DNA of 64,000 nt from Tersicoccus solisilvae. GTDB taxonomy: Bacteria; Actinomycetota; Actinomycetes; Actinomycetales; Micrococcaceae. Both the position numbers and the translations under genes were made by a program. Location: positions 62,001 through 126,000 of the forward strand of contig NZ_BMJI01000006.1 in NCBI RefSeq assembly GCF_014643255.1. The letters are read 5' to 3'. Positions 1 through 11,640 of the stretch are shown here, piece by piece. How positions within the stretch are numbered: the stretch's first letter is position 1; each line of letters opens with the position of its first letter. Below the pieces are notes generated by a model that did not search any database, was not told where the DNA came from, and saw nothing but the letters and a program-made list of their open reading frames with translations.

Positions 1-561
1 CCGCCGGTCAACGCGGCCGCCAGCTCCATCGGGGCGATCGCCCACCGCCGGATCACGGACTCCGGCAACGCCGCCGACCCGCGGGATGCCCTCGGCCGGA
101 TCGGCCAGACGTACACCGCGGGCGACACGGACCTGGCGTGGACCCGGCTGACCACCTGGCGGCTGCAGCTGGCCGCCGCGGTCGACGAGTTCATCGCCGA
201 CGGCGGGGACGCCGGCACGGTGACGGGCATCCGCGTCGAGGGGGCCGTCGACTCCCCCAGCACCATGCTGCTGGCCGCGTGGCTTTCGCTGCGCTTCGGC
301 GTCGAGGCGATGGTGGGCGACCAGCCCCCGGGACTCGGCATCGGGCTGGTGGAGATCAGCACCGCCGGCGGGTCGGTCGTGCTGTCCCGCCCCGACACGG
401 CGATCGCCACGCTGTCCATGCCGGGCCAGGCGGACCAGCAGATCGCGCTGCCGAAGCGTAGCCTGCAGGAGTGTCTCGCGGAGGAGCTGCGCCGTCTCGA
501 CCCGGACGAGGTGTTCGGCGAGGTGGTGACGGAGGGTCTGCCCCTCTGTCACTGGGAGTAG
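1..561 (+). CDS. opcA: OpcA, glucose-6-phosphate dehydrogenase assembly protein (C-terminal part)
   Basis: The frame is open from the first base of the window, so the start and roughly the first third of the protein are missing; 186 codons are present. Readable segments such as SIGAIAHRRITD, DLAWTRLTTWRLQLAA, the serine-rich run around VDSPSTMLLAAWLSLRFG and the closing DEVFGEVVTEGL are typical of actinobacterial OpcA. The protein is needed for assembly and activity of glucose-6-phosphate dehydrogenase in the oxidative pentose phosphate pathway. The next gene, pgl, follows 74 nt downstream and encodes the following enzyme of the pathway, which supports the call. In actinobacteria zwf normally lies just upstream; it would be outside this window. 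Confidence 0.88.
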   Translation, partial: PPVNAAASSIGAIAHRRITDSGNAADPRDALGRIGQTYTAGDTDLAWTRLTTWRLQLAAAVDEFIADGGDAGTVTGIRVEGAVDSPSTMLLAAWLSLRFGVEAMVGDQPPGLGIGLVEISTAGGSVVLSRPDTAIATLSMPGQADQQIALPKRSLQECLAEELRRLDPDEVFGEVVTEGLPLCHWE

Positions 562-635
562 TCTCCACCGGCAGTGACACCGGTATCGAGCAGCCCGCTC
601 GTCCCGTCATCGCGACCCGAGGGAGCACTGACCGC

Positions 636-1421
636 ATGACCGAGGCCGACGTCGCCATCCTGGACGCCCCCGAACCCCTGAGTCATCATGTCGCCGAGCG
701 CCTGGTGGCGGAGATCGTCGCCGCCCAGGCCGCCCGCGGCAGCGCCACGGTGGTGCTGACCGGTGGTGGCATGGGGGTCCGCACCCTGGCCGCGGTGGCG
801 GACCTGGACACCTCCGCCGTCGACTGGTCCCGGGTGGACGTGTGGTGGGGCGACGAACGATTCGTGCCCGCCGACGACGACGAGCGCAACGACGGGCAGG
901 CCCGGGCGGCCCTGCTGGACCAGCTCGACCTGGACCCGGCCCGCGTGCACCCGGTGCCGGCCGCCGACGCGGTCGGCAGCGCGGAGGAGGCCGCCGAACG
1001 CTACGCCGCGGAGCTGGCAGCGGTCAGTGCAGCCGCCGGGAACCGGCCGGCGGACGGCACCGCCGTGCCCGCGTTCGACGTGCTGATGCTCGGGGTGGGC
1101 CCCGACGCCCACGTCGCCTCGCTGTTCCCCGAGCTCGACGCCGTGGCGGAGCAGCGGGCCACCGTGGTCGCGGTGCACGATGCCCCGAAGCCGCCGCCCC
1201 ATCGGGTGACCCTGACCCTGCCGGCCATCAACGCCGCCCGGCAGGTGTGGCTCGTGGTCGCCGGCGCGGACAAGGCCGGGGCGGTCGCCCTGGCCGCCCA
1301 TGGCGCCGCCGCCCAGCAGGTGCCCGCCGCCGGGGTGCGCGGGACCGAGCGCACGGTCTGGTTCCTCGACACCGCGGCCGCGGCCCGGCTGCCCGAGACG
1401 GGCGACGCCGAGTCGGCCTGA
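636..1421 (+). CDS. pgl: 6-phosphogluconolactonase
   Basis: Predicted 261 aa, the normal size for the Pgl/DevB family. It hydrolyses 6-phosphoglucono-1,5-lactone to 6-phosphogluconate in the cytosol. Visible family motifs are LTGGG (residues 41-45), WWGDERFVP (70-78) and a LGVGPDAHVASLFP block (152-165); the usual DGH of that block reads DAH here, a conservative change that leaves Asp157 and His159. I chose the ATG at 636, preceded by GAGGGAGC, over the longer open frame beginning at 471, which would overlap opcA by about 90 nt and add residues without family character. The gene ends in a strong hairpin shared with the convergent secG. Confidence 0.93.
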   Translation: MTEADVAILDAPEPLSHHVAERLVAEIVAAQAARGSATVVLTGGGMGVRTLAAVADLDTSAVDWSRVDVWWGDERFVPADDDERNDGQARAALLDQLDLDPARVHPVPAADAVGSAEEAAERYAAELAAVSAAAGNRPADGTAVPAFDVLMLGVGPDAHVASLFPELDAVAEQRATVVAVHDAPKPPPHRVTLTLPAINAARQVWLVVAGADKAGAVALAAHGAAAQQVPAAGVRGTERTVWFLDTAAAARLPETGDAESA

Positions 1422-1449
1422 AGCCGCCGCGGGACCTCCCCGACGACGA

Positions 1450-1479
1450 GAGGGCGCCATCCGTGCGGATGGCGCCCTC
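1450..1479. terminator. Bidirectional hairpin terminator between pgl and secG
   Basis: A perfect 13-bp stem (1450-1462 with 1467-1479) closes a GTGC tetraloop between the convergent pgl and secG genes. It has no T-run on either side, as is usual for high-G+C actinobacteria. Confidence 0.8.
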
Positions 1480-1508
1480 GGGCGTTGTCGGGGACGGCGC
1501 GGTGCCGG

Positions 1509-1760
1509 TCAGCTCTCCCCGGAGAACCGCAGGATCAGGCCGAGCGCCACGATCACGGCGGCCCAGCAGATGCCGAGCACCACGGTGAAGCGGTTGAGGT
1601 TCTTCTGCGCGACACCGGACGAGTTCAGGTTGGACGTCATCCCCCCGCCGAACATGTCCGACAGGCCCCCACCCTTGCCCTTGTGCAGCAGGATGAGGAG
1701 GGTGAGCAGGAGGCTGGTGATGCCCAGCAGCACCTGCAGCACGATCTTGAGGATGTCCAC
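1509..1760 (-). CDS. secG: Preprotein translocase subunit SecG
   Basis: 83 aa with a GTG start and AAAGG upstream. SecG is a small integral membrane subunit of the SecYEG channel that assists SecA-driven export. The protein shows two hydrophobic segments (about residues 3-23 and 58-79) flanking a loop with HKGKGGGLSDMFGGG, the glycine-rich cytoplasmic loop diagnostic of the family, followed by SSGVAQKNLNRFT. It is the last gene of the gap-pgk-tpiA-secG cluster, a standard actinobacterial arrangement; 80 nt separate it from tpiA. Confidence 0.93.
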   Translation of the reverse strand: MDILKIVLQVLLGITSLLLTLLILLHKGKGGGLSDMFGGGMTSNLNSSGVAQKNLNRFTVVLGICWAAVIVALGLILRFSGES

Positions 1761-1840
1761 GGTGGCCTTTCAGTGGTTCGCGTCGGCGGTGTCCCGACCG
1801 GTCCGCGACCGCCCGGACGACGGGCGTCGACGGGTGCGGC

Positions 1841-2647
1841 TCAGGTGGTCAGGTGGCTCTCGAACCTGACAATGTTAGCAAACTCGCCCGCGTCGAGGCT
1901 GGCGCCACCGACGAGCACGCCGTCGACGTCGGGCTGCCCGATAATGGCCGCCGCGTTGGCCGCCTTGACGGAACCGCCGTACAGCACACGGACGGCGGAG
2001 GCGACGTCGTCGCCGTACCGGGAGGCCAGCTCCGCGCGGATCGCGGCGCTCATCTCCTGGGCGTCCTCGGGCCCGGCGACCTCGCCGGTGCCGATCGCCC
2101 AGACCGGCTCGTAGGCCACGACGAGCTGCCGCACCTGGTCCTCCGGCAGGCCCTCCAGGTCCGCGCGCAGCTGACCGAGGGTGTGCTCGACGTGGGTACC
2201 GGCCTGCCGCACCTCGAGGCCCTCCCCCACGCACAGCACCGGCACGAGGCCGTGCCGGAACGCGGCCTTGACCTTGGCGGCCAGCAGCTCGTCCGACTCG
2301 CCGTGGATGGTGCGCCGCTCGCTGTGCCCGACGAGCACGTAGGTGCAGCCGAGCTTGGCGAGGAACTGGCCGGAGATGTCGCCCGTGTAGGCGCCGGCGT
2401 CCTGGTCGGAGAGGTCCTGCCCGCCGAAGCCGATGCTCAGGTCGTCCCCGTGCACGAGGGTCTGCACGCCCCGCAGGTCGGTGAACGGCGGGAACACCGT
2501 CACCTCGACCCGCCGGTAGTCGTGCTTGGCGTCGTCGAGGGTCCACGCGAGCTTCTGCAGCAACGTGATGCCCTGGACGTGGTCCATGTTCATCTTCCAG
2601 TTGCCCGCGATCAGGGGCACGCGGGTGCTGGCGGGGGTGGTGGTCAT
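1841..2647 (-). CDS. tpiA: Triosephosphate isomerase
   Basis: 268 aa. It interconverts dihydroxyacetone phosphate and glyceraldehyde 3-phosphate. Catalytic residues are visible: Lys18 in AGNWKMN, His108 in VLVGHSERR and Glu180 in [12 protein letters not shown], the last followed by the flexible loop 6; the phosphate-binding [10 protein letters not shown] block is near the C-terminus. It starts with ATG and GGACGG lies a few bases upstream. It is the third gene of the glycolytic run gap-pgk-tpiA, and a hairpin occupies the 86-nt gap after pgk. Confidence 0.96.
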   Translation of the reverse strand: MTTTPASTRVPLIAGNWKMNMDHVQGITLLQKLAWTLDDAKHDYRRVEVTVFPPFTDLRGVQTLVHGDDLSIGFGGQDLSDQDAGAYTGDISGQFLAKLGCTYVLVGHSERRTIHGESDELLAAKVKAAFRHGLVPVLCVGEGLEVRQAGTHVEHTLGQLRADLEGLPEDQVRQLVVAYEPVWAIGTGEVAGPEDAQEMSAAIRAELASRYGDDVASAVRVLYGGSVKAANAAAIIGQPDVDGVLVGGASLDAGEFANIVRFESHLTT

Positions 2648-2681
2648 GGCCGTCCGTTCGTCGTGGGTGATCGGGGTGGCA

Positions 2682-2724
2682 GCAGCGGTGGCCCGGAGCC
2701 CGTCGGGCGCCGGGCCACCGCTGC
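2682..2724 (-). terminator. Intercistronic hairpin between pgk and tpiA
   Basis: A perfect 15-bp stem (2682-2696 with 2710-2724) has a 13-nt loop that can itself form a 4-bp GCCC/GGGC stem. It lies inside the glycolytic gene cluster, after pgk and before tpiA, with no T-tract. It could be an attenuator, a partial terminator or an mRNA end-stabilising structure; the sequence does not say which. Confidence 0.55.
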
Positions 2725-2733
2725 CGGTCGTCG

Positions 2734-3969
2734 TCAGCGCTCGAGCGCCGTGATGCCCGGCAGTTCCTTGCCCTCGAGGTACTCCAGGCTGGCGCCGCCA
2801 CCGGTGGAGATGTGGCTGAAGGCGTCGTCGGGGAAGCCGAGGGTCCGCACGGCGGCCGCGGAGTCGCCGCCGCCGACCACCGTCAGGGCGCCGTCGGCGG
2901 TCACGGCCGCCAGCGCCGCGGCGATGGCCTTCGTGCCGCCGGCGAAGGCGTCGAACTCGAACACGCCCGCGGGCCCGTTCCAGAACACGGTGCGCGCCTT
3001 CGCGATCTCGTCCGCGAACGCGCGGCCGGACTCGGGTCCGATGTCCAGGCCGATGCCGGCGGCACCGAAGCGGGACGACTCGATCCCGTCCGCCGGCACG
3101 ACCTCGTGGGCGGCGTCCCGGTCGAACGCCTCCGCCACGACGATGTCGGTGGGCAGCACGATCCGCACCCCGGTCTGCTCGGCGCGGTCCAGATAGCCCC
3201 GTACCGTGTCCAGCTGGTCCTGCTCGAGCAGGCTGGCCCCGACCTTCGCCCCGCGTGCGGCGAGGAAGGTGAAGACCATGCCCCCGCCGATCACCAGGAC
3301 GTCGGCCTTGCCGAGCAGCGAATCGATGACGGCGAGCTTGTCCGAGACCTTGGAGCCGCCGAGCACGACCACGTAGGGCCGCTCGGGGTTCTCGGTGAGG
3401 CGGCGCAGCACGTCGACCTCGGTCTTGACCAGGTCGCCCTGATAGGCGGGCAGGACCGCGGCGATGTCGTACACGCTGGCGTGCTTGCGGTGCACCGCGC
3501 CGAACGCGTCGTCCACGTACGCGCCGTGCTCTCCCGTCAGCGCGGCCAGTTCGGCCGCGAACGCGGCCCGCTCGTCGTCGTCCTTGCTCGTCTCCCGCGG
3601 GTCGAACCGCACGTTCTCCAGCACGAGCACCTGGCCGTCGGTCAACGCGGCGGCCTTCGTCCGCGCGTCGTCGCCGACGACGTCGGTGGCCACGGTGACC
3701 GGCGCGTCGGCCAGCTCGGCGAGCCGGTCCGCCGCGGGGGCGATCGAGTACTGCGGGTCGGGGGCCCCCTTGGGGCGGCCGAGGTGCGCCATTACGATCA
3801 CCCGGGCGCCGGCCCCGGTGAGGGCCGCGATCACGGGCAGGGACGCGCGCACGCGGCCGTCGTCCGTGACCCGGTCGCCGTCGAGCGGCACGTTCAGGTC
3901 CGAGCGGACCAGCACGTGCCGCCCGGCGACACCGTCGGCGAGCAGGTCCTGCAGGGTCTTCGCGCTCAC
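2734..3969 (-). CDS. pgk: Phosphoglycerate kinase
   Basis: 411 aa from a GTG start ([10 protein letters not shown]), which sits 11 nt after the gap stop codon with GAGGCGG between. A longer open frame upstream overlaps gap and is not family-like. It transfers phosphate from 1,3-bisphosphoglycerate to ADP. Family marks: RSDLNVPLD near the N-terminus (substrate-binding Arg/Asp/Asn), [12 protein letters not shown], the interdomain [10 protein letters not shown] motif, and the nucleotide-binding [11 protein letters not shown] towards the C-terminus, with [18 protein letters not shown] at the end. Confidence 0.96.
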   Translation of the reverse strand: MSAKTLQDLLADGVAGRHVLVRSDLNVPLDGDRVTDDGRVRASLPVIAALTGAGARVIVMAHLGRPKGAPDPQYSIAPAADRLAELADAPVTVATDVVGDDARTKAAALTDGQVLVLENVRFDPRETSKDDDERAAFAAELAALTGEHGAYVDDAFGAVHRKHASVYDIAAVLPAYQGDLVKTEVDVLRRLTENPERPYVVVLGGSKVSDKLAVIDSLLGKADVLVIGGGMVFTFLAARGAKVGASLLEQDQLDTVRGYLDRAEQTGVRIVLPTDIVVAEAFDRDAAHEVVPADGIESSRFGAAGIGLDIGPESGRAFADEIAKARTVFWNGPAGVFEFDAFAGGTKAIAAALAAVTADGALTVVGGGDSAAAVRTLGFPDDAFSHISTGGGASLEYLEGKELPGITALER

Positions 3970-3980
3970 CGGGGGCCGCC

Positions 3981-5700
<1,720 letters not shown>

Positions 5701-5849
5701 GAATTCCTCCATCGGTCCTGGTGGCGTTTCCACGGTGCAGCCCGTGCCGACGGCCGGGAACGACCCCCGCGCGGCGGCGGAACCGGGCCCCGAGCTGGGG
5801 CTACGAGGCCACCGGCCGGGGCAGGGCGAGTCGGCGCGACTGCCTTCCC

Positions 5850-5855
5850 ATCCTA
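5850..5855 (-). promoter_or_regulatory. Candidate -10 element for sodA
   Basis: TAGGAT on the minus strand, just after the whiA stop codon and about 150 nt before the sodA start. It matches the -10 form seen repeatedly in this window; no convincing -35 was found. Confidence 0.35.
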
Positions 5856-5864
5856 TGCACTCCC

Positions 5865-6845
5865 CTACTGATCCAGCATCTCGGCGGTCACATTGGCGTC
5901 GGTGCCCGGGATGCCCTGATCGGAGGCCCGCTTGTCGGCCATCGCGAGCAGCCGGCGGATGCGCCCGGCGATGGCGTCCTTGGTCATCGGCGGGTCCGCG
6001 AGCCGGCCCAGTTCGTCGAGGCTGGCCTGCTTGTGGGCCACCCGCAGCTCGCCCGCGTACTTGAGGTGATCGGGCACCGCGTCGCCGAGGATCTGCAGGG
6101 CGCGGTCGACGCGGGCGCCCGCGGCGACGGCCGCCTGCGCGGAGCGGCGCAGGTTCGCGTCGTCGAAGTTGGCCAGCCGGTTGGCGGACGCCCGGTTCTG
6201 CTTGTGCTCCCGGCGCTCCTCCCACACCCCGCAGGCGCGGGCGGCGCCCATCCGGGTGAGCAGGGAGCCGATCGCCTCGCCGTCCCGGATCACGACGCGG
6301 TCCACGCCGCGGGCCTCCCGGGCCTTGGCCAGGATGTGCAGGCGGCGGGCGGAACCGACGAGGGCGAGGGCCGCCTCCGGGCCCGGGCAGGTGACCTCCA
6401 GGGCCGAGGAGCGTCCGGGTTCGGTGAGGGAGCCGTGGGCGAGGAAGGCGCCGCGCCAGACGGCGGCCGCCTCGTCGTTGGAGCCGTTGACGATGGCGGG
6501 CGGCAGGCCGCGCACGGGCCGGCCGCGGCTGTCCAGCAGGCCGGTCTGCCGCGCCAGGGACTCGCCGTCCCGGACGACGCGGACCACGTACCGGTTGCCC
6601 TTGCGCAGCCCGCCGCCGGAGACGACCACCACGTCGCTGCTGTGCCCGTAGACCTCGGCGATCGCCGAGCGGAGCCGCCGGGCCGTGATCGCGAGGTCGA
6701 CCTCCGCCTCGATCACGATCCGGCCGGAGATGATGTGCAGCCCGCCCGCGAAGCGCAGCAGCGCCGACACCTCGGCCTTCCGGACCGCGGACTTCGCCGT
6801 CTGCAGCTGCGACAGCTCCTCCTTGACCTGGGTGGTCAACGCCAT
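5865..6845 (-). CDS. whiA: Sporulation/cell-division regulator WhiA
   Basis: 326 aa starting at [14 protein letters not shown], with GAGGAA upstream; the open frame extends further but without family similarity. WhiA is a DNA-binding protein that couples growth to division, with an N-terminal degenerate LAGLIDADG homing-endonuclease-like fold (about residues 20-210, including [14 protein letters not shown] and [10 protein letters not shown]) and a C-terminal helix-turn-helix ([34 protein letters not shown]). The order rapZ-yvcK-whiA is conserved across Gram-positive bacteria and confirms identity. It is 70 nt downstream of yvcK and likely cotranscribed. Confidence 0.95.
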   Translation of the reverse strand: MALTTQVKEELSQLQTAKSAVRKAEVSALLRFAGGLHIISGRIVIEAEVDLAITARRLRSAIAEVYGHSSDVVVVSGGGLRKGNRYVVRVVRDGESLARQTGLLDSRGRPVRGLPPAIVNGSNDEAAAVWRGAFLAHGSLTEPGRSSALEVTCPGPEAALALVGSARRLHILAKAREARGVDRVVIRDGEAIGSLLTRMGAARACGVWEERREHKQNRASANRLANFDDANLRRSAQAAVAAGARVDRALQILGDAVPDHLKYAGELRVAHKQASLDELGRLADPPMTKDAIAGRIRRLLAMADKRASDQGIPGTDANVTAEMLDQ

Positions 6846-6915
6846 GTTCTCGTTCCTCACTGCCCCCGTGCGGGCGCCGCTGCTCGTCGCCCTCGAACCG
6901 GTGGTTCCGTCGTGC

Positions 6916-7920
6916 TCAGCCGCCACCGAAGATGTCGTGGTACGCCGTCGCAAGGCGCACGTGATCGTGCACCGGGGCGCCACCAGAAGCCCCCACTCTA
7001 CCGAAGATGACCTCGGCGCCCAGACCGGCCGCCGCCTCGCGGAGGGCATCGGCGTCGTCCACGCTGGCCGGATCGGCGAGCACCGCGTCCACCCGGAAGT
7101 CCGGCGCGCAGTGGCGCAGCACCGCCAGATGGTCGGCCGCGGACATGCCCCGGGTCTCCTGGGTGGCCCGGCCCAGATTCATGGTCACCAGTCGCCGCGC
7201 CGGGGTCGCGCACAGGGCGTCGCGCAGCTCCGGCAGCAGCAGGTGCGGCAGCACGGAGGTGTACCAGGAGCCGGGGCCGAGGATCACCCAGTCCGCCAGT
7301 TCGATGGCCTCGAGCGCCTCGCGGCAGGCGGGGGCGTCCGGCGGGTCGAGCCGGACGGCGTCGAGGGTGCCGGCGACGGCGAGCCGGGACTGGCCGCGCA
7401 CGACGTCCACGCCGCCGCCGGCACGGCGCACGTCGCCCTCGATGGTCAGGGGCACGCTGGCCATGGGCAGCACCTGGCCGCGGGCGCCGAGCAGCGCCCC
7501 GGCCCAGCGGAGCCCGTCGACCGGGTTCTCCATCAGTTCCCACAGGGCGACGATGAGCAGGTTGCCCAGCGCGTGGTTGTCGAGGGTGGCGTCACTGCCG
7601 GGCCGGGAGCGGAATCGGTGCTGCATGACGTCGCGCCAGGTGCGTCCCCAGTCCGTGTCGTCGCACAGGGCGGCCAGGGCCATCCGCAGGTCACCGGGCG
7701 GCAGCACGTCCAGCTCCTGGCGCACCTTGCCGGACGATCCGCCGTCGTCGGCCACCGTCACCACGGCCGTCAGCTCGCTGGTCAGCAGGCGCAGGGCGGA
7801 CAGCGACGCGTACAGCCCGTGCCCGCCGCCGAGGGCGACGACGGCCGGCTCACGGCGGGCGCCACCGCGGCCGCCGCCGGGCGGCACCACCGGCAGGGCG
7901 CCGGTCGGAAAGCCGGGCAT
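6916..7920 (-). CDS. yvcK: YvcK/CofD-family gluconeogenesis factor
   Basis: 334 aa. The start ATG overlaps the rapZ stop (TGATG), indicating translational coupling. YvcK-family proteins bind UDP-sugars and affect carbon flux and cell-wall homeostasis; they resemble CofD transferases. Visible motifs: GGGHGL (31-36), VADDGGSSG (56-64), [20 protein letters not shown] and the MNL segment. The first 25 residues are proline/glycine-rich and variable. Second gene of the rapZ-yvcK-whiA operon. Confidence 0.94.
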   Translation of the reverse strand: MPGFPTGALPVVPPGGGRGGARREPAVVALGGGHGLYASLSALRLLTSELTAVVTVADDGGSSGKVRQELDVLPPGDLRMALAALCDDTDWGRTWRDVMQHRFRSRPGSDATLDNHALGNLLIVALWELMENPVDGLRWAGALLGARGQVLPMASVPLTIEGDVRRAGGGVDVVRGQSRLAVAGTLDAVRLDPPDAPACREALEAIELADWVILGPGSWYTSVLPHLLLPELRDALCATPARRLVTMNLGRATQETRGMSAADHLAVLRHCAPDFRVDAVLADPASVDDADALREAAAGLGAEVIFGRVGASGGAPVHDHVRLATAYHDIFGGG

Positions 7921-8819
7921 CACTCGCGCCCCAGGTCGCGGTGGTGCGTGGTCACCTTGGTCTTGGGCAGCTGCCCGAGCCGGCGCGCCAGTTCCTCGGT
8001 CACGGCGACGGACCGGTGCTTGCCGCCGGTGCACCCGACCGCGATCGTCGCGTAGTGCTTGTTCTCCCGCCGGTACCCCTCGAGCACGGGTTCGAGGGCG
8101 TGCACGTAGCGGCGCACGAACTCCTCGGCCCCGTTGTCCTCGAGCACGTACCGGGACACGTCCGCGTCCAGCCCGGTCAGGGGGCGCAGCTGCGGAACCC
8201 AGTGGGGGTTGGGGATGAACCGGACGTCGGCCACGAAGTTCGCGTCCACCGGCAGCCCGTACTTGAAGCCGAAGCTCATCACCGTCAGGCGCAGGGTCAC
8301 GGGGCCGGACTCGGAGAAGAGGTCCGTGATGGTCGTCGCCAGGTCGTGCACGTTCTTCGTGGAGCTGTCGACGACGAGGTCCGCCATCGTCCGCAGGTCG
8401 GCGACCAGCAGCCGCTCGGCGGCGATGCCGTCGAGGATCCGCCCGTCGCCCTGCAGCGGGTGCGGCCGGCGGCCCTGCTCGAAGCGGCGCACCAGCACGT
8501 CGTCGGCGGCGTCGAGGAACAGCACCCGGTAGCTGACGCCGGCCGCGGTGAGCGCGGCCAGGGCCTCCCGGATGGAGGCGAACAGCTCCTTGCTGCGCAC
8601 GTCCATCACGACGGCGAGCTTGGCCATCGGCTGGGGCGTGCGCGCCACGATGTGGGAGAGCGGGACGAGCATCTCCGGGGGGAGGTTCTCCACCACGTAC
8701 CAGCCGTGGTCCTCGAGGGCGTTGGCCGCGGTGCTGCGACCGGCCCCGGACATGCCGGTCACGATCAGCATCTCCGGCTCGGGGGGCTTGACGGGCGTCA
8801 ATTCCTCGGGTGCGCTCAT
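7920..8819 (-). CDS. rapZ: RNase adapter / nucleotide-binding protein RapZ
   Basis: 299 aa, starting at ATG 8819 after GAGGAAGGG. In enterobacteria RapZ delivers small RNAs to RNase E; in Gram-positives its partner is unclear. The P-loop at residues 22-30 reads GMSGAGRST, with Arg where most P-loops have Lys. The C-terminal domain carries the conserved [19 protein letters not shown] and [13 protein letters not shown] blocks that bind RNA or ligand. First gene of the rapZ-yvcK-whiA operon; it follows uvrC after a 119-nt gap that holds a hairpin and a candidate promoter. Confidence 0.94.
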   Translation of the reverse strand: MSAPEELTPVKPPEPEMLIVTGMSGAGRSTAANALEDHGWYVVENLPPEMLVPLSHIVARTPQPMAKLAVVMDVRSKELFASIREALAALTAAGVSYRVLFLDAADDVLVRRFEQGRRPHPLQGDGRILDGIAAERLLVADLRTMADLVVDSSTKNVHDLATTITDLFSESGPVTLRLTVMSFGFKYGLPVDANFVADVRFIPNPHWVPQLRPLTGLDADVSRYVLEDNGAEEFVRRYVHALEPVLEGYRRENKHYATIAVGCTGGKHRSVAVTEELARRLGQLPKTKVTTHHRDLGRE

Positions 8820-8869
8820 GATCCCTTCCTCACGTGGCCGGCGGATGCCTCCGGCGGGTCCTCGATCCC

Positions 8870-8875
8870 ACCCTA
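8870..8875 (-). promoter_or_regulatory. Candidate -10 element for rapZ-yvcK-whiA
   Basis: TAGGGT on the minus strand, about 50 nt before the rapZ start, with GTGAAC 18 nt further upstream as a possible -35. Single-site evidence only. Confidence 0.35.
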
Positions 8876-8913
8876 GTGGCCGACGCCGGACCGGTTCACG
8901 GGGACCCCCTCCG

Positions 8914-8932
8914 GGCCGGGGCGGCCCCGGCC
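8914..8932 (-). terminator. Hairpin after uvrC
   Basis: An 8-bp G+C stem (8914-8921 with 8925-8932) with a 3-nt loop starts 6 nt past the uvrC stop codon. It is short and has no T-run. Confidence 0.5.
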
Positions 8933-8938
8933 TCGCGA

Positions 8939-10963
8939 TCAGTCGAGCAGTTCGCCGGTGCTGGTGTTCACGGCGACCCGGTCGCCGTCGTCGGCGGCAG
9001 GACCGGCCGTGGGGTCGTCGTCCCGGCCCTCGGTCAGGGCGGGCGAGCCGAGGGCGCGCATCACCGCGATGGCCAGGGACCGGCCGACCCCGGGCACGGC
9101 GGTCAGCTCGGCCAGGTCCGCGGCGCGGATCCTCTTCACCGAGCCGAACGTCTTCAGCAGCGCCTTGCGCTTGACCGGGCCCAGCCCGGGCACGTCGTCC
9201 AGCTCGGAGGCGGTCATGGCGGCGGAGCGACGCTGCCGGTGGAAGGTGATCGCGAAGCGGTGCGCCTCGTCGCGGACGCGCTGCAGCAGGAACAGCCCGT
9301 GGGAGGCGCGGGGCAGGATGACCGGGAACTCGCTGTCCGGCACCCAGACCTCCTCGAGCCGCTTCGCCAGGCCGACGACGTCGATGTCGGTGATGCCGAG
9401 GTCGGCCAGGGCGCGACCGGCTGCGGCGACCTGGGGCGGTCCGCCGTCGACGACGACGAGGTTCGGCGGGTACGCGAACTTCGGGCGGGGGGCGCCGTCC
9501 ACGGTCGTCGCCCCGCGCGCCGTCGCCATGGCCACCGGCCCGCTGGTCACCCGCTCCGCCTGCTCCGCGAGGTAGTTGCGGAACCGGCGGTGGATGACGT
9601 CGTACATCGCGGCGGTGTCGTCGCGGGCGGCGTCCCCGCTGATGCCGAACTTGCGATAGTCCGACTTCTTGGCCAGCCCGTCCTCGAACACGACCATGGA
9701 GGCCACCACGTTGGTGCCCTGGACGTGGGAGATGTCGTAGCACTCGATCCGCAGGGGCGACTCGCGCAGCTCGAGGGCGTCCTGCAGCTCCTGGAGCGCG
9801 GCCGAGCGTGTGGTCAGGTCGCCCGCGCGTCGGGACTTGTGCAGCCGCAGCGACTGGACGGCGTTCTCCCGGACGGTGTCCGCCAGCGCCGCCTTGTCGC
9901 CGCGCCTGGGCACCCCGACCTTGACCTGGGCGCCGCGCAGCCCGCTCAGCCACGCGGTGACGTCGTCGAGGTCGGCGGGCAGCTCGGGCACGAGCACCTG
10001 CCGCGGGATCCGGTCGTTCTCCCGGGTCGCGTCGCCGTAGACCTGCTGCAGCAGCTGTTCGATCAACTCGGCGTCGTCGCTGTCGTCGACCTTCTCCACG
10101 ACCCAGCCGCGCTGGCCGCGGATCCGGCCCCCGCGCACGTGGAACACCTGGACCGCGGCCTCCAGCTCGTCCTGGGCGATGCCGAACACGTCGGCGTCCA
10201 CCGACTCCTTGAGCACCACCGCGTTCTTGGTGAACGCCTTCGTCAGTGCCCCGATGTCGTCGCGCAGGGTGGCCGCCCGCTCGTAGTCGAGCTCGGCGAC
10301 CGCCTCGTGCATCTTCTTCTCGAGCTCGGTGATGAAGGGCTGCTGCTTGCCGGCCATGAAGTCGCAAAACTCCTGCGCGATCTCCCGGTGCTCCTCGGGC
10401 GTCACCCGGCCGACGCACGGCGCGGAGCACTTGCCGATGTAGCCGAGCAGGCAGGGCCGGCCGGCCTGCTGGGCGCGCCGGAAGACGCCGCCCGAGCAGG
10501 AGCGCATGGGGAAGACCCGCAGCAGGGTGTCCACGGTGTCGCGGATGGCCCACGCCTGCGAGTAGGGCCCGAAGTAGCGGGTGCCCTTCTGCTTGTCCCC
10601 GCGCATCACCTGGACCCGGGGGAACTGCTCCCCCATGGTGATCGCGAGATACGGGTAGGACTTGTCGTCACGGAAGGCGATGTTGAACCGCGGGTCGTAC
10701 TCCTTGATCCAGGTGTACTCCAGCTGCAGGGCCTCGAACTCGCTGCCCACCACGGTCCACTCGACGCTGGCCGCGGAGAAGACCATGGTGCGGGTCTTGG
10801 GCAGCAGGGTGTGCGGCGCCGCGAAGTAGGAGTTGAGCCGGGACCGCAGGTTCTTGGCCTTGCCGACGTAGATGACGCGGCCATGCTGGTCGCGGAACCG
10901 GTAGACGCCGGGGGTGGTGGGGATCTCGCCGGTCCTCGGGCGGTAGGTGCGGGGGTCCGCCAC
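8939..10963 (-). CDS. uvrC: Excinuclease ABC subunit C
   Basis: 674 aa from GTG 10963, preceded by AGGGGGCGGC. The open frame runs much further upstream over the acyltransferase gene, but family similarity begins here. UvrC makes both incisions in nucleotide excision repair. Domain order: GIY-YIG nuclease (GVY at 19-21, YVG at 32-34, then [10 protein letters not shown]), a cysteine cluster around residues 150-185, the UVR helix ([14 protein letters not shown]), the RNase H-like domain ([19 protein letters not shown] and VVVDGG), and two helix-hairpin-helix motifs at the C-terminus ([14 protein letters not shown] and [10 protein letters not shown]). It lies 8 nt downstream of the plsC-like gene, so is likely cotranscribed with it. 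Confidence 0.96.
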   Translation of the reverse strand: MADPRTYRPRTGEIPTTPGVYRFRDQHGRVIYVGKAKNLRSRLNSYFAAPHTLLPKTRTMVFSAASVEWTVVGSEFEALQLEYTWIKEYDPRFNIAFRDDKSYPYLAITMGEQFPRVQVMRGDKQKGTRYFGPYSQAWAIRDTVDTLLRVFPMRSCSGGVFRRAQQAGRPCLLGYIGKCSAPCVGRVTPEEHREIAQEFCDFMAGKQQPFITELEKKMHEAVAELDYERAATLRDDIGALTKAFTKNAVVLKESVDADVFGIAQDELEAAVQVFHVRGGRIRGQRGWVVEKVDDSDDAELIEQLLQQVYGDATRENDRIPRQVLVPELPADLDDVTAWLSGLRGAQVKVGVPRRGDKAALADTVRENAVQSLRLHKSRRAGDLTTRSAALQELQDALELRESPLRIECYDISHVQGTNVVASMVVFEDGLAKKSDYRKFGISGDAARDDTAAMYDVIHRRFRNYLAEQAERVTSGPVAMATARGATTVDGAPRPKFAYPPNLVVVDGGPPQVAAAGRALADLGITDIDVVGLAKRLEEVWVPDSEFPVILPRASHGLFLLQRVRDEAHRFAITFHRQRRSAAMTASELDDVPGLGPVKRKALLKTFGSVKRIRAADLAELTAVPGVGRSLAIAVMRALGSPALTEGRDDDPTAGPAADDGDRVAVNTSTGELLD

Positions 10964-10971
10964 GCCGCCCC

Positions 10972-11640
10972 CTATTCGGCGCCGGGCCGCTGGTTGTAGC
11001 GGCCGACGCGTTCCTGGCCGGTCAGTCCCGCGATGGCGTCCATGATCCGGTCGGTGACCTCGCGGCGCTGGGGCAGGGAGTGGCCCGGGCCGACCCGGTC
11101 GAAGTACAGGGGCTTCCCGACCTTCATGGTGAAGCGGCGCGGGGTGACCATCATGCTGTCCGCGGGTTGCAGCTTCTCGGTGCCGATCAGCCCGACCGGG
11201 ACGACGGGGGCCCCGGTGGTGAGGGCGAGCCAGCCGACGCCGGTCTTGCCGCGGTACAGCTTGCCGTCGCGCGAGCGGGTGCCCTCGGGGTAGATGCCGA
11301 ACACGTCGCCCCGGTCGAGCACCTCGAGCGCGGTCTGCAGGGCGGCGACGCTGGCCGCCTGCTCGCCCCGCTCGACCGGGATGGAGCCGATGCCCTGGAA
11401 GAAGGTGCGCATCGCGGCGCCCTTCACCCCGGTGGTGGTGAAGTACTCGGCCTTGGCGAAGAAGCTCACCCGGCGCGGCATGAAGGAGGAGACGATGATG
11501 CTGTCGAGGAACGACAGGTGGTTGGGGGCGACGATCACCGGGCCGGACGCGGGGAAGTTCTCCAGGCCGGACAGGCGGGGCCGGCAGCTGAGCCGGAACG
11601 CGCCGCGGGACGCGGCCCGGGAGGCCTCGTAGATGCTCAT
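10972..11640 (-). CDS. 1-acyl-sn-glycerol-3-phosphate acyltransferase (PlsC family)
   Basis: 222 aa. Family members acylate lysophosphatidate at the membrane to make phosphatidate. The catalytic NHLSFLD (His41, Asp46) and the glycerol-phosphate-binding [18 protein letters not shown] (Glu119) are intact, as is the [10 protein letters not shown] block. The start ATG overlaps the stop of the upstream HAD gene by 4 nt, and uvrC follows 8 nt after its stop, so the three genes probably share a transcript. Actinobacteria carry several PlsC paralogs, so the exact acyl acceptor is not certain. Confidence 0.88.
   Translation of the reverse strand: MSIYEASRAASRGAFRLSCRPRLSGLENFPASGPVIVAPNHLSFLDSIIVSSFMPRRVSFFAKAEYFTTTGVKGAAMRTFFQGIGSIPVERGEQAASVAALQTALEVLDRGDVFGIYPEGTRSRDGKLYRGKTGVGWLALTTGAPVVPVGLIGTEKLQPADSMMVTPRRFTMKVGKPLYFDRVGPGHSLPQRREVTDRIMDAIAGLTGQERVGRYNQRPGAE

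Noticed and set aside
5859-5868. GTAGGGGAGT upstream of sodA, resembling the 5' half of the yybP-ykoY riboswitch
   Set aside because: The required GAGACTT block is absent from the sodA leader, and the motif overlaps the whiA stop codon, upstream of the likely transcription start.
5701-6225. Longer sodA reading frame
   Set aside because: It overlaps whiA; the GTG at 5700 has a near-perfect Shine-Dalgarno and gives a normal-length enzyme.
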